A stretch of 64,000 bases of DNA. It comes from Arthrobacter bambusae. Lineage in GTDB: Bacteria > Actinomycetota > Actinomycetes > Actinomycetales > Micrococcaceae. Below are positions 1-9,000 of this stretch, in pieces. The translations under genes and the position numbers were made by a program. Position 1 is the stretch's first letter; each line of letters begins with the position of its first letter. The notes under the pieces were generated by a model. That model worked only from the letters and a program-made list of their open reading frames with translations, was not told the origin of the DNA and made no database searches. The stretch spans positions 107,966 through 171,965 of the forward strand of contig NZ_JAUSSZ010000010.1 of the NCBI RefSeq assembly GCF_030812595.1, read 5' to 3'.

Positions 1-490
1 CTCGGGCAGGGTTGCTGAGGGTCCTCCTGTCGCTCACCGCGTCGTCTAGGATCGCCGCCAGGACCCCATAGGCCCGGATAACCAGCGTTGCCCCTTTGGG
101 CTTGCGCACCGGGACCGCATCCGGATCCCCGAGCGTCATTTCTGAGACCCATTGCTGAACAGCGGTCTTCCGCACGTCCGCCACGGCGACGCTCCCCCAG
201 GCAGGCTGTACGTGGATCCTCCAGGCGGATTCCAGCGGACGAAAGGACGACGGTTTCAAATGCGTCTGACGGGCCAGCCACTCGGCCCCCAGCTGCCCAA
301 TCTGTGCCTTGGCGGCCGTCGCGTCGACAAACTCCCCACGGGCCTTAGAAACCTCCACGGAGGCTAGGAAAAGTTCTGCTTCACGTTTGGTCCGGAAGCC
401 ACGCTTGTCCGTCTGCGTCCGGTCAGGTTTCCGGTAACGCACCCGGTAACGCCGTCCCGCCGTCGTGTCATAGGGCTCAATCGTCGCCAT
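1..490 (-). CDS. Tyrosine site-specific integrase, N-terminal part (runs off left edge)
   Basis: Reading from an ATG at 490 toward the window edge gives about 163 residues without a stop. The first part (RRYRVRYRKPDRTQTDKRGF, then TKREAELFLASVE) is the AP2-like arm-binding domain of phage integrases. The next part (GQLGAEWLARQTHLKPSS...) is the SAM-like core-binding domain. The catalytic R-H-R-Y domain would lie outside the window. The start overlaps the end of the XRE gene by 14 bases, so the two are probably co-transcribed. By family, such enzymes recombine a phage or island attachment site with a chromosomal tRNA gene. Pointing off the left edge fits an island whose attL lies just beyond it. 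Confidence 0.85.
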   Translation of the reverse strand, partial: MATIEPYDTTAGRRYRVRYRKPDRTQTDKRGFRTKREAELFLASVEVSKARGEFVDATAAKAQIGQLGAEWLARQTHLKPSSFRPLESAWRIHVQPAWGSVAVADVRKTAVQQWVSEMTLGDPDAVPVRKPKGATLVIRAYGVLAAILDDAVSDRRTLSNPAR

Positions 491-1013
491 CGGCGGAGGG
501 CCCTCCAATTCCCATTTTCTGCCCGAGGACCTTAAGGTCTTCGCCGATTTCATCCAGGCGCCGATTTATGCTTTCTCCGAGCTCAGCCAGGCGCATGTCG
601 AATTCGCCACTGCACGGCGGGGTCGCGCCATCGTCTTTGTATTTCGATACGGAATCGGCAGGGTTGCCGTCGATCGGAGCGACAGCACTTGCCCAGCCCC
701 AGACCTTTTGCAAGTTGCCGACCTTGGCGCCAGTTACCTCCACCGGGCCTTCCGCTGAAGATGGGAACAAGAGCGCGTTTGGATTGACCCCCAAGACAAC
801 GGCAAGGGCCACTAGGTCGTCCACATCGACCCTCCTCGCCCCTGCCTCGATTTTCTGGAGGCCGCTCGCGGAGATTTCATGGTCTACATCCTTGAGCCTC
901 TGCTGCAGAGCCCGCAGCGTCCAGCCGCCGCGCAATCGCTTGAGATTCCGAGCCACGGCTTCGCCGGTGGGTCCTAAGTCGTGTCCACGAACGCGCTGCT
1001 TGTCTTCCGCCAT
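477..1013 (-). CDS. XRE-family HTH transcriptional repressor
   Basis: 178 residues. An N-terminal HTH_3/XRE domain spans roughly residues 15-80 (AVARNLKRLRGGWTLRALQQ, then SASGLQKIEAGARRVDVDDL and ALAVVLGVNPNALL). The C-terminal half is acidic, with a possible short helix (RLAELGESINRRLDEIGEDL). Actinobacterial integrative elements commonly carry such a repressor directly upstream of the integrase. Here the stop overlaps the integrase start, and the gene is divergent from the small HTH gene at 1110. It probably controls the divergent promoter region, where a small palindrome overlaps its own start codon. The family call is secure; the targets are inferred. Confidence 0.85.
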   Translation of the reverse strand: MAEDKQRVRGHDLGPTGEAVARNLKRLRGGWTLRALQQRLKDVDHEISASGLQKIEAGARRVDVDDLVALAVVLGVNPNALLFPSSAEGPVEVTGAKVGNLQKVWGWASAVAPIDGNPADSVSKYKDDGATPPCSGEFDMRLAELGESINRRLDEIGEDLKVLGQKMGIGGPSADGDD

Positions 1014-1026
1014 ATTAGAAATAATA
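1013..1026. promoter_or_regulatory. Small palindrome at the XRE start (possible operator)
   Basis: TATTA-GAAA-TAATA is a perfect 5-bp inverted repeat that includes the end of the XRE start codon. It lies in the 96-base divergent intergenic region before the HTH gene at 1110. Autoregulation by the XRE repressor is an inference from position only; the arms are short. Confidence 0.3.
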
Positions 1027-1109
1027 CACGCCAGATTGACAACACGCGAGTAGAGAAACTATCGTCCCTAATACGACGTGAAAGTCGCTGAATAAGAGAA
1101 AGCAGGCTC

Positions 1110-1313
1110 ATGGAATCGGAACTTCTGACCGCAGCAGAGCTTGGAGCAAAGCTTCACAAAACAGCTCCCGCATTGGCCCAGTGGCGCTACAAGGGTATCG
1201 GCCCGAAATTCGTAAAAGTCGGCAGCGGAGTTCGGTACCGCGCAAGTGACGTAGAAGCCTGGCTTGACGAACAGACCCGATCGCAGACGGGCCAATCGCT
1301 TCCAAGTGCCTAA
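1110..1313 (+). CDS. AlpA/excisionase-like HTH protein
   Basis: 67 residues, MerR-like winged helix of the HTH_17/excisionase type. The pattern is ELLTAAELGAKLHKTAPALA, then QWRYKGIGPKFVKVGSGVRY and RASDVEAWL, with the typical 'G..VRYR.SDVEAWL' wing. Such proteins act as recombination directionality factors or as AlpA-type activators in actinobacterial integrative elements. It is divergent from the XRE repressor and is the first gene of a short rightward run with the ORF at 1421 and the replication-type gene at 1552. Excisionase and regulator roles cannot be separated from sequence alone. Confidence 0.75.
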   Translation: MESELLTAAELGAKLHKTAPALAQWRYKGIGPKFVKVGSGVRYRASDVEAWLDEQTRSQTGQSLPSA

Positions 1314-1420
1314 CCGCGAACCCACTCCCACAACATGCAAGCAAAGAATGGGCGCTTCGGAGTCGTCGCCAATCAACGCGCCGGAAGCGCCAAATAGCTC
1401 ACTACGATCTAGGAGACCTT

Positions 1421-1555
1421 ATGCCCGAGCCTAGCATTACATCTTTGGACCGGCGTAGAAATTTACCAGAAGTTGTGTCCGGAACGCTTCTCGGTGACCA
1501 CAGTGGATTGGTTGTAGTCCGAGACAAAGTCTTCCTCAAGGCGGTCCACAAGTGA
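1421..1555 (+). CDS. Small hypothetical protein, coupled to next gene
   Basis: 44 codons from ATG 1421, preceded by a good ribosome binding site (AGGAGACC at 1411-1418). The TGA at 1553-1555 overlaps the GTG start of the next gene (GTGA), the usual sign of translational coupling. The product (MPEPSITSLDRRRNLPEVVS...) has no recognisable motif. The RBS and coupling support it being translated. It may be a short leader peptide or accessory protein of the element's replication operon. Confidence 0.5.
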   Translation: MPEPSITSLDRRRNLPEVVSGTLLGDHSGLVVVRDKVFLKAVHK

Positions 1556-2181
1556 GCTGGGAGGCTCAACGCTGGGCCCACGAAATCGGAAAGCGCTACG
1601 AGCTAGACTCTGCACGGCGCTGGATGCTTGTGGTCTTGGGTAGCTACGCAGACAAGGAAGGAAACGATATCTACCCGAGCATTGAGACTCTGGTAAAAGC
1701 CACTGGCTTTGGGGAAACAACGGTAAGGCGCCATCTCAAGCACCTCACCGACTGCGGCCTCCTGGAATACGGGAACCAAGATGCAGCGCTCAAACTCCGT
1801 CCGGGTAATCGGCCGAAGGTTTATCGGCTAAGAATGGGCAAGAGTGCCGACACCTATCATCCTGCGGAGACACAAGTTGGGACCTCGCACGGGGACGGGT
1901 CCCATGGGAGCCTCCAGACTGAGAACTCCCAAAATGGGAGGTTCCAAGAAGCACCTTTGGGAGGTCCCAGGAGGGGTGCCGCGGTGGTGGGTAAAACTAA
2001 AAACCCAAAAGAAACCCCATGCGCCGCGTGTGAGCAGGTTCGTCCCACCTACGTAATCGACTCAACGGGCATTTGCGCCGATTGTCGCGGTTTCGGCCCG
2101 GAAGCGGCCGCAGACGGAGTAGCGTTCCTAGCTCAGCGTCAGCTCGCGCGACTGGCCCGTCCGCTTGGAGTGCTCCCGTAG
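1552..2181 (+). CDS. Helix-turn-helix, zinc-ribbon replication-type protein of the integrative element
   Basis: 209 residues from a GTG start. Residues about 15-75 form a winged HTH (RRWMLVVLGSYADKEGNDIY, PSIETLVKATGFGETTVRRH, LKHLTDCGLLEY) of the HTH_36 type, which occurs in phage and plasmid replication initiators. After a low-complexity linker comes a CxxC...CxxC pair (CAAC, CADC) consistent with a small zinc ribbon. This composition is common in the early genes of actinobacterial integrative elements. A role in replication or in regulating element genes is inferred; no primase or helicase motif is present. Confidence 0.65.
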   Translation: MSWEAQRWAHEIGKRYELDSARRWMLVVLGSYADKEGNDIYPSIETLVKATGFGETTVRRHLKHLTDCGLLEYGNQDAALKLRPGNRPKVYRLRMGKSADTYHPAETQVGTSHGDGSHGSLQTENSQNGRFQEAPLGGPRRGAAVVGKTKNPKETPCAACEQVRPTYVIDSTGICADCRGFGPEAAADGVAFLAQRQLARLARPLGVLP

Positions 2182-2270
2182 TCAAACGAGCAACCATTGT
2201 CAACTGCTCTACCCTGGCGTGCACATCAACGAGCGCGCACATCAACGAGTAGGTCAAGAAATCCCACCGT

Positions 2271-2525
2271 TTTCCCCGCGCCAGAACGCCCCGATTTACG
2301 CAATCAGGGGCTTCGGAAGCGTATGTAAACACCCTTTGAGGCACACTCTGGAGCTACCGACGATTTCGTCGGTAGCTTGCCAAAAACCTTCATTTTCCAC
2401 GGATCTTCCGGCCCGAGACAGCCCCCGACCGAGAGTTAGCAGCTTGCCGAATGCAAAACCTCCCCAAAAACACAACAAACCCCGGACCCCAGAAGCAGCG
2501 GGACCAGGAAGAGCCCAACTCACGT
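2271..2525. repeat. Left copy of a diverged direct repeat flanking the BREX region
   Basis: This stretch aligns with 19418-19672 in the same orientation. Shared blocks in the same order are TTTTCCCCG, a (T)ATGTAAA..CC block, a hairpin beginning GAGCTACCG, CCAAAAACnTTnATTTTCC, CTTGnCGAATGCAAA and CCCAAAAACnC. Each copy carries its own hairpin, with compensating arm changes: GCTACCGACGA/TCGTCGGTAGC here and TACCGCCGATAA/TTATCGGCGGTA in the other. The repeat covers the leader and first codons of the recombinase-like gene at 2451. In the right copy only the start of that gene remains. Confidence 0.7.
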
Positions 2526-3017
2526 CTGAAACAGCTCCTGCACGAAGTTCAAACAGGCAGAACCGTATTGGGACCGAAGACCCTCCACAGGCTCCAGGCT
2601 TCCCTCGATGAACTGAAAACAGTCGTCGAACACCACAGCCTCCTCACTCAGCTTCTTGCGGCCCACCAAACACCGGGACGTTCACACCCCAAACGAACTG
2701 CAAAGTCCGACACCACGAGCCAGACCAGCCTTCAAACCAAGACTCTCGCAAAAACGGTCAAGATGAAACAAGTCGGCCGTCCGCGAACCCTAGACCTCGC
2801 GCAAGTCCAACGCATAGTAACCATGCGACAGGAAGGAATGCCCATCGCTGCCATCGCCAACCACCTAACTCGCGAAGGCATCCCCACTGCCCGCGGAGGC
2901 AAAGCTTGGAGCCCCGGAACCATCCAAACAGTCCTGAAATCAAAAACCGCCCGCGGCGAGCACATTGAAGAAAACTCGCTGGAACGACGTTCCGTCAACG
3001 GTGAACGGAGTTCCTGA
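2451..3017 (+). CDS. Small protein with a serine-recombinase-like C-terminal HTH
   Basis: 188 residues. The N-terminal ~100 residues are polar and helical (LKQLLHEVQTGRTVL..., LQASLDELKTVVEHHSLLTQ). Residues about 105-165 (GRPRTLDLAQVQRIVTMRQE, then GMPIAAIANHLTREGIPTAR and GGKAWSPGTIQTVL) match the region after the catalytic domain of large serine recombinases and resolvases ('Lt.eGipTarGgkW.pgTv..iL'). No catalytic resolvase domain is present, so it is probably a DNA-binding accessory or regulator. A diverged leader and start of the same gene recur at 19.4-19.7 kb. The start could also be slightly downstream. Confidence 0.55.
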   Translation: MQNLPKNTTNPGPQKQRDQEEPNSRLKQLLHEVQTGRTVLGPKTLHRLQASLDELKTVVEHHSLLTQLLAAHQTPGRSHPKRTAKSDTTSQTSLQTKTLAKTVKMKQVGRPRTLDLAQVQRIVTMRQEGMPIAAIANHLTREGIPTARGGKAWSPGTIQTVLKSKTARGEHIEENSLERRSVNGERSS

Positions 3018-3396
3018 AGGTGGGCTTATCGGCACCATCTTCGCTGCCGGCATTGGAGGTCGCGAACTTGGATTCAAAAGCCCTGGCGAATGTGGGAATC
3101 ATGCCCCATCGGCCCGCGGAAGCCTCCCTCCGCACGACACTGTCCCCCAAACGGCCCTGCGGAAATGGCACGTGTGTCGTTGGCGTGACATCATGATTCG
3201 GGTCCGACACCCGCGGCCAGCTGCGCACCGAACTCTCGACCGAGCTGGTTCAAATCCTTCTTCGACGAGTGATGACCGCAGATTCAAATACTCCTTAGAG
3301 GAAACTTCCACCGGCAGCATCAACGGCTTGCCCGAGGAAACGAACGGTCCCGCCTGATGGAGGACCAGACCGGACACGGCCACAAGACGGCCTGAT
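3018..3396. other. Region without a supported gene
   Basis: Open frames cross this stretch, but none has domain-like sequence or a convincing ribosome binding site. A GGTTCAAATCC string at about 3245 resembles a tRNA T-arm, but no acceptor stem or anticodon arm can be built around it. Confidence 0.4.
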
Positions 3397-4308
3397 TCAC
3401 GGTTGGGGAAAGTTGAGATAGTTGCGCACTGTCGAAGCGTGGCCGCTTCCGGGGCGGTAGTAGACCCTTTTATGGGCCTGGGCGATCTGACCATGATTTA
3501 TCGGCGAGACCACGTCATCTCCCGCTGTATCTACGGAAAACATGGGGTCGTCCGGACCAGGGGGATACACCATGACGGCGAACCGTGGGTTCAGCGGGAG
3601 GATGATGGCTCGGGCGTCCAGCAGCGGGGGACGATTTCTTGGGTCCATCCCGGATGCTATGCCAACGGATGGGCAATCTCCCAAGAGGTACTCGCGGCTC
3701 TGGGTTACTGGCCGAATGGACAAGCTGTATTGAGAGAGGTGCTGGCGGGTCTGCTGGAAAACACCTTCGATCCAATCCTGAAAGAGTGATCCTTGCTCCT
3801 CCATCGTTTGAATGGGGGCAAGCACCTCTTCGCCTATCTTATCCAGGATCGACGGCGCCTTGGACAAATCGAGTCCGTATTTGGCGTTTGATAGCCGTGC
3901 CTGCATCTCCCTGTTCGCCCGCGTCTGCCGTTCCACCCTGGCAAGAGACTCCTTGTGGATCCTCTGAACTTCGAGACTTCTGACGAAGTGCAAAGCAACA
4001 AAATCGGTGATTTCAGTCCTCTTCGCATGGAGCATCTCGGGTCTGTCGTTATCCAGGGCGTCGAAGACTGGCTTCATAGGGGTTTCGTACTTGCCCCAAA
4101 GCTCTTCCATCCGGTCACCGTCATATTTGATGAAGTACCGCTCAAACCCTATGGCTCATGGTGACCTGGCCGGGAGTTCTTTTCCGTGGGCGACATCGAA
4201 CTGGCCAACGAGCCCGTTTTTTAGGTTTGGGTCCTTTGAGAAGCGCGAGAGAAGGGCACGCGACACATAGTGTTGATCTGCAATTTTGGGGTTCTGTCCG
4301 CCGTTCAT
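3397..4308 (-). pseudogene. DUF4238 protein interrupted by an in-frame TGA
   Basis: From ATG 4308 the frame begins MNGGQNPKIADQHYVSRALL and continues with SRF, the typical 'QHYVPr.lLr.F' opening of DUF4238 proteins. It meets TGA at 4158-4156 and continues in the same frame (AIGFERYFIKYDGDRMEELW...) to the stop at 3397. The distal part contains an ITDFVALHFVRSLEVQRI segment and a C-terminal region typical of the family. Joined, the product would be about 302 residues. DUF4238 genes are frequent in mobile and defence regions and have no established function. The single nonsense codon suggests recent inactivation; a downstream ATG (4110) could still yield a truncated 237-residue product. Confidence 0.7.
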
Positions 4309-4550
4309 TACATGCAGGTCTATCCACAGCGGCCTCAAGGCGTCAAGAAGGACGAGGATCGAACCTTCAACTACCTGTTCACCCACAAGCACGTACGCCG
4401 CCTTCAGCGGCTTCGGTGGTTGGGCTCTATGCCGGCGTTCAGTGCCGCTCCGGGCAGACCGCCCATCGGCCCCAAACTCGCCGCTACCGCCAGGGCTGCT
4501 CTCGCTGTAGTCGGGCTTAGCCTGATATACATAACAAAACACGGTAAAAC

Positions 4551-4599
4551 CGGGCTTTCTTCAGTTCGCTGGGGGAAGCCCGCTGTGAGTGCTACTCAC
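4551..4599. promoter_or_regulatory. Inverted repeats upstream of the BREX regulator gene
   Basis: Two dyads lie just before the HTH gene. CGGGCTT (4551-4557) pairs with AAGCCCG (4576-4582). GTGAGT-GCT-ACTCAC (4585-4599) is a perfect 6-bp palindrome 22 bases before the ATG at 4622. A ribosome binding site (GGAGG, 4610-4614) follows. The second palindrome is well placed as an operator for the downstream HTH protein. This is an inference from position. Confidence 0.4.
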
Positions 4600-4621
4600 T
4601 CGCTGACTGGAGGTTCCCGAC

Positions 4622-4828
4622 ATGGCCAACGCTTGGCTCTCAGCCGACGACATTGCGGTCCATCTCGGGGTTACCAAGGAGACCGTTTACGCGTGGATCT
4701 CGGAGAACGGGCTGCCTGCCCATAAAGTGGGTCGGCTTTGGAAGTTCCAGACGAGCGAGGTAGATGAGTGGGTCCGAAAAGGTAGCGCGCCTTCGTCAGA
4801 GGACGGCGGCACCCGAAACGATGCATGA
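4622..4828 (+). CDS. Excisionase-family HTH regulator at the head of the BREX operon
   Basis: 68 residues. The MerR-like HTH_17 fold is clear: WLSADDIAVHLGVTKETVYA, WISENGLPAHKVGRLWKFQT, SEVDEWVRKG. GGAGG lies 7 bases upstream of the ATG, and its stop overlaps the probable brxA start by 8 bases, so it belongs to the BREX transcript. Characterised BREX loci are often controlled by the WYL-domain protein BrxR. Here a much smaller, unrelated HTH protein holds that position and may bind the palindrome at 4585. Regulation is inferred; it could also be an accessory DNA-binding subunit. Confidence 0.75.
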   Translation: MANAWLSADDIAVHLGVTKETVYAWISENGLPAHKVGRLWKFQTSEVDEWVRKGSAPSSEDGGTRNDA

Positions 4829-5465
4829 CCCGTATCGGAATGATGGGTCGATAAACGTGGGAGCGACTGCAGCTCGGCCGTACGCGCTTTCATTTACCAC
4901 CGGCGCCCTTCTCACACGCGAGGCATCGCGGCTCGCACCGCTTTACCTCGAGCAACGCAATTGGGAGCAGACCCGCGACCGCGCTGTCGAAGACAACCTT
5001 CTTCAGGCAAGGACCTACCGCACCAGTGTCCGGCTGGTCCGCGAAACAATAAAGCGCATCTCCGCATTCAGCGACGCCGAGATAGCGCTCCTCACGGAGG
5101 CCACAGCTTCCGAACGTGGTTATCTCATGTGGGCGGCCGCATGCCGCCGGTACGAACTCATCGGGGAGTTCGCCGAGGAGATCGTACGGGAGCGGTTCCT
5201 CGTTATGGCCTCCACATTGGACTACACCGACTTCGACAGCTTTTTTCGGACCAAAGCGGTCTGGCACGGGGAGCTTACCCAAGTCAAAGACTCGACGCTG
5301 CAGAAGCTTCGGTCAAACCTATTCAGAATGCTCGTAGAGGCTAGCCTTCTCACCGACGACGGTCACATCGTTCCAGCCGCATTGTCCGAGCGGGTCGCCG
5401 AGCTGCTCGCAGCCAGCACACCGTCCGACATCCGCTTCTTCCCGACAGGGGGTGACCCCCGATGA
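4821..5465 (+). CDS. brxA: BREX protein BrxA (DUF1819)
   Basis: 214 residues from ATG 4821. An in-frame start at 4764 would run deep into the HTH gene, so the shorter form is preferred. The sequence has the family's opening (SFTTGALLTREASRLAPLYL), the central tryptophan-bearing motif (LMWAAACRRYELIGEFAEEI, then VRERF) and the tail (LQKLRSNLFRMLVEASLLTD). BrxA is a small helical DNA-binding protein required in type 1 BREX phage exclusion. It overlaps brxB by 4 bases (ATGA), and the whole operon is tightly packed. Confidence 0.9.
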   Translation: MHDPYRNDGSINVGATAARPYALSFTTGALLTREASRLAPLYLEQRNWEQTRDRAVEDNLLQARTYRTSVRLVRETIKRISAFSDAEIALLTEATASERGYLMWAAACRRYELIGEFAEEIVRERFLVMASTLDYTDFDSFFRTKAVWHGELTQVKDSTLQKLRSNLFRMLVEASLLTDDGHIVPAALSERVAELLAASTPSDIRFFPTGGDPR

Positions 5466-6064
5466 AGTCCACCGACCTGAATCAGCAAGAGGACCACCTT
5501 TTCGCTGTTCTCAGCGGCACGCGCTTCCTTCAGATGGAGGGCCTAAGCAACGAGGTCCCGTTCTTCATCTACCCCTACCCACCCGAGCACGCCTTGCAGG
5601 TCGCCGCAGCGAAGAAGCGAATCAAGAGCCGCCTCAAGCGCGAAGGCATCGAGGTCCTCGAGATCAACCTCTACGACCTCGCCGTCGACATCCTCAAGAG
5701 CAGAGGCGTGTGGGACCGAGTGCTGGCGATCGAGCCGGACCAGGCCAAAGAAGACTTCCGCGAAATGCTCCAAGGGATGCTGGACCCCCAGATCCACATC
5801 GCGCCCGCCATCCGCGAACGCCTCAATGCCGCCGGCGCCTTCGACATCTTCTTCCTCACCGGCATCGGCGAGGTCTTCCCCTACATCCGGTCACACAACG
5901 TGCTCAACAACCTCCAGAGCGTCGTAACCGGCAAGCCCATGCTCATGTTCTTCCCCGGCCGCTACGAGCAATCCGACACTCTCGGCTCCTCGCTCGTGCT
6001 CTTTGGACGGTTGAAGGACGACCAGTACTACCGAGCCAAGAACATCTTGGAACAGGAAGCGTGA
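5462..6064 (+). CDS. brxB: BREX protein BrxB (DUF1788)
   Basis: 200 residues with typical DUF1788 sequence: EVPFFIYPYPPEHALQVAAA near the start, a central acidic helix region, and FDIFFLTGIGEVFPYIRSHN, then LLNNLQ-type and PMLMFFPGRYEQSDTLGSSL in the C-terminal half. BrxB is a core type 1 BREX protein of unknown biochemical activity. It starts inside the brxA stop codon and ends 4 bases before brxC, consistent with translational coupling. Length and order match the canonical operon. Confidence 0.92.
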   Translation: MKSTDLNQQEDHLFAVLSGTRFLQMEGLSNEVPFFIYPYPPEHALQVAAAKKRIKSRLKREGIEVLEINLYDLAVDILKSRGVWDRVLAIEPDQAKEDFREMLQGMLDPQIHIAPAIRERLNAAGAFDIFFLTGIGEVFPYIRSHNVLNNLQSVVTGKPMLMFFPGRYEQSDTLGSSLVLFGRLKDDQYYRAKNILEQEA

Positions 6065-6068
6065 CCCA

Positions 6069-9000
6069 ATGCTGCTGAATGAGATCTTCGCCAAGGACGT
6101 CCAGCGCCCAATCGAGGGCGTCATCAAGGCCGACGACACCGCCCACCTCGGTACCGAGGTGGAAGAGTACGTCCTCACCAACGAGGCCGCCAGGGGCCTT
6201 GAGCTATTGCTGGAGGCTTACACCAACTACACGAACGCTAACGGTGCGTGGATCTCTGGCTTTTTCGGTTCCGGTAAGTCGCACTTGTTGAAAATGCTTG
6301 CCCACCTCCTCGGTGACGTTGAGGGGCAGGAATTCGACCGCGCCAAGGTGTCGGAAAGCTTCCGCACCAAGTCCAGTGGCGCATTCCTCCCGGCACTGCT
6401 CACGAAGGCCGAGCGGATTCCGGCCAAGAGCCTGCTGTTCAATATCGACCAGAAGGCCACCCTCATCACGAAGGACCAGACGGACGCTTTGCTCAAGGTG
6501 TTCGTGAAGGTCTTCGACGAGAGCCGGGGCTACTACGGCAACCAGGGTCACGTCGCTCGCCTCGAGCGTGACCTCGACAACCGCGGCCAGTACGAGGCGT
6601 TCAAAGAGGCGTTCGAGCGGATCGCCGGCATCCCTTGGACGCAAGGCCGTGAGCAGAGCGCACTTGAGGGCTCGAGCATTGACCGAGCCTTCGCCGAAGT
6701 CAACGGCGAAGCCACTGGCGGCATCATCAAGCAGTACCAAGCGTCCTACGCCGTCTCCATCGAAGACTTCGCCGACGAAGTCAAGGGCTGGCTCGACAAG
6801 CAACCCAAGGACTACCGCCTCAACTTCTACGTCGACGAGGTTGGCCAGTTCATCGGCTCCAACACCCATCTCATGCTCAACCTCCAGACGATTGCGGAGA
6901 GTCTCAACACCAAATGCGGTGGGCGTGCGTGGGTCATGGTGACCTCGCAAGAGGACATGGATAAGGTCGTTGGTGACCGCACCAAGCAACAGGGCAACGA
7001 CTTCTCCAAGATCCAGGCTCGCTTCAAGACACACGTGAAGCTCACCAGCGCCGATGTCGAAGAGGTCATCCGCAAGCGACTCCTGGACAAGAACGAAGAC
7101 GGCGCCTCGGTACTGAAGGCGATCTACATCAAGGAATCGGCAAACTTCAAGACGCTGTTCAACTTCGTCGACGGTGCGAAGACCTACCGCAACTACACCG
7201 ACGAGGAACACTTCGTCGGCACCTACCCATTCGTGAGCTACCAGTTCCCGCTCTTCCAGGCAGCGATTGAAGGCATCTCCGACCACAACGTCTTCGAGGG
7301 CCGCAACAGCTCGGTGGGTGAGCGTTCGATGCTCGGCGTCGTCCAGCAGGTCGCCAAGGACATCGGCAACGTCGAGGTCAGCACACTCGCCACCTTCGAT
7401 CACATGTTCACTGGGATCCGCGCCTCACTAAAGTCCGCAGCGCAGCGATCTATCGACGTCGCCGAGCGCAACCTCGACAACAAGCTCGCGATCCGACTGC
7501 TCAAGGCGCTCTTCCTAGTCAAGTACGTCGAGAGCTTCCAGGCCACGCCCCGGAACCTCACCGTGCTCGTCTACGACCATTTCGGTCTCGATCTGCCCGC
7601 ACTCGCCGAAGACGTTAAGGAAGCGTTGACGCTCCTGGAGGCGCAAACCTACGTCCAGCGCAACGGCAACGTCTACGAGTACCTCACTAACGAAGAGCAA
7701 GTCATCGAGGAAGAGATCAAGAACGTCGACATCGACGCCTCCGAGGTAAGCGCTCAGCTCTTCAAAATCCTTTCCGGTGATGTCGTCAAGACCAGCAAGA
7801 TCCGCTACGCCAAGAATGGCCAGGATTTCCCGTTCGGTTTCAAGCTCGACGACCAGGTCCACGGGCCGCAGAAAGAACTCGCTATCCACTTCATCACCCC
7901 GGAGTATCCGTACACGCCCGACGAAACACGGATGCACAGCGCCGGCAAAGACGAGCTACGGGTCATCCTTGAACCCGACGAGCGCGTGCTTTCAGACCTT
8001 CGTCTGCTGCTCAAGACCGATAAATACACCAAGCGCAAGCGAACCACCTCGCTGTCCGCGATCGAGGAGCAGATCCTTCAAGCGAAAGCGGCTCTGAACC
8101 GCGAGCGGGAGAAAGAGCTTGTCCAGCGCATCCGGGGTGCGGTGGGCAAGGCCGCGCTGGTCATCAACGCCGCCGACCTGCCCGCGTCCTCACAGGATGC
8201 ACAGGGCCGTGTGACCGAGGGATTCCAAGAGCTTGTCAGCCGGACCTACACTCAGCTCAAGCTTCTTGGTGGTCTCACCTACAGCGAGCAGCAGGTGGCA
8301 GGTGCCGCCAACCCCGAGAGCGGACTGTTCGACGCCGACGCCTGGTCGAAGTTCAACCAGCCTGCTGAGGAAGTTCTATCCACCATCCTCCGAAAGGACG
8401 CACAGGGCGAGCAAGTGACGATGAAGACGATCGTCGACGCCTTCCAAGCCAAGCCCTATGGCTGGGACCTCGCATCCATCGAAGTGATCGTCGCGTCACT
8501 GATCGGTGCCTCGAAGATCACGCTGACCGTCGATAGCAATGTTCTCAAGCGAAGCGAGGTCGCCGCGGCGCTGCGCAACACGCAAAAGCACGCGCACGAG
8601 ATCGTCGCCCCGCAGAAGACCTTCGACGAGCGCAAGGTCGCCAACTTCCGCAAGTTCTGCACCGACTTCTTCGACGAGGGTAACGCACCAAAAGACCCAC
8701 TGGAGCTGGCCCGCCACGGCGCCGACAAACTCAAGGGCAAGCTCGACGAGCTTAAGGCGATCGTCAGCGTATCGAAGTACCCGTTCGTCCATCAGCTCAG
8801 CGGGGCCATCAGTGTCCTAGAGCAGGCCATCGGCAGGTCGGACGACTGGTACCTCAACGACTTCGACCTCGGTGACGACCTGCTCGAAGCCAAGGAGGCC
8901 CTCATCGACCCGATCCAGTCGTTCCTCAACGGAGCGCAGCGGTCAATCTTCGACGAGGCATCCGCGCTCCTTTCCACCCACAGCAGCAACCTCAGCTACC

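Noticed and set aside
3245..3265. GGTTCAAATCC resembling a tRNA T-arm
   Set aside because: No acceptor stem, anticodon arm or CCA can be placed around it.
2965..3357. 130-codon frame after the recombinase-like gene
   Set aside because: No start signal, no domain, and unusual composition; starts inside the preceding gene.
6204..7403. 399-codon minus-strand open frame opposite brxC
   Set aside because: It runs antisense to clearly conserved BrxC sequence, has a leucine/valine/aspartate-rich composition expected from the complement of GC-rich codons, and lacks any domain.
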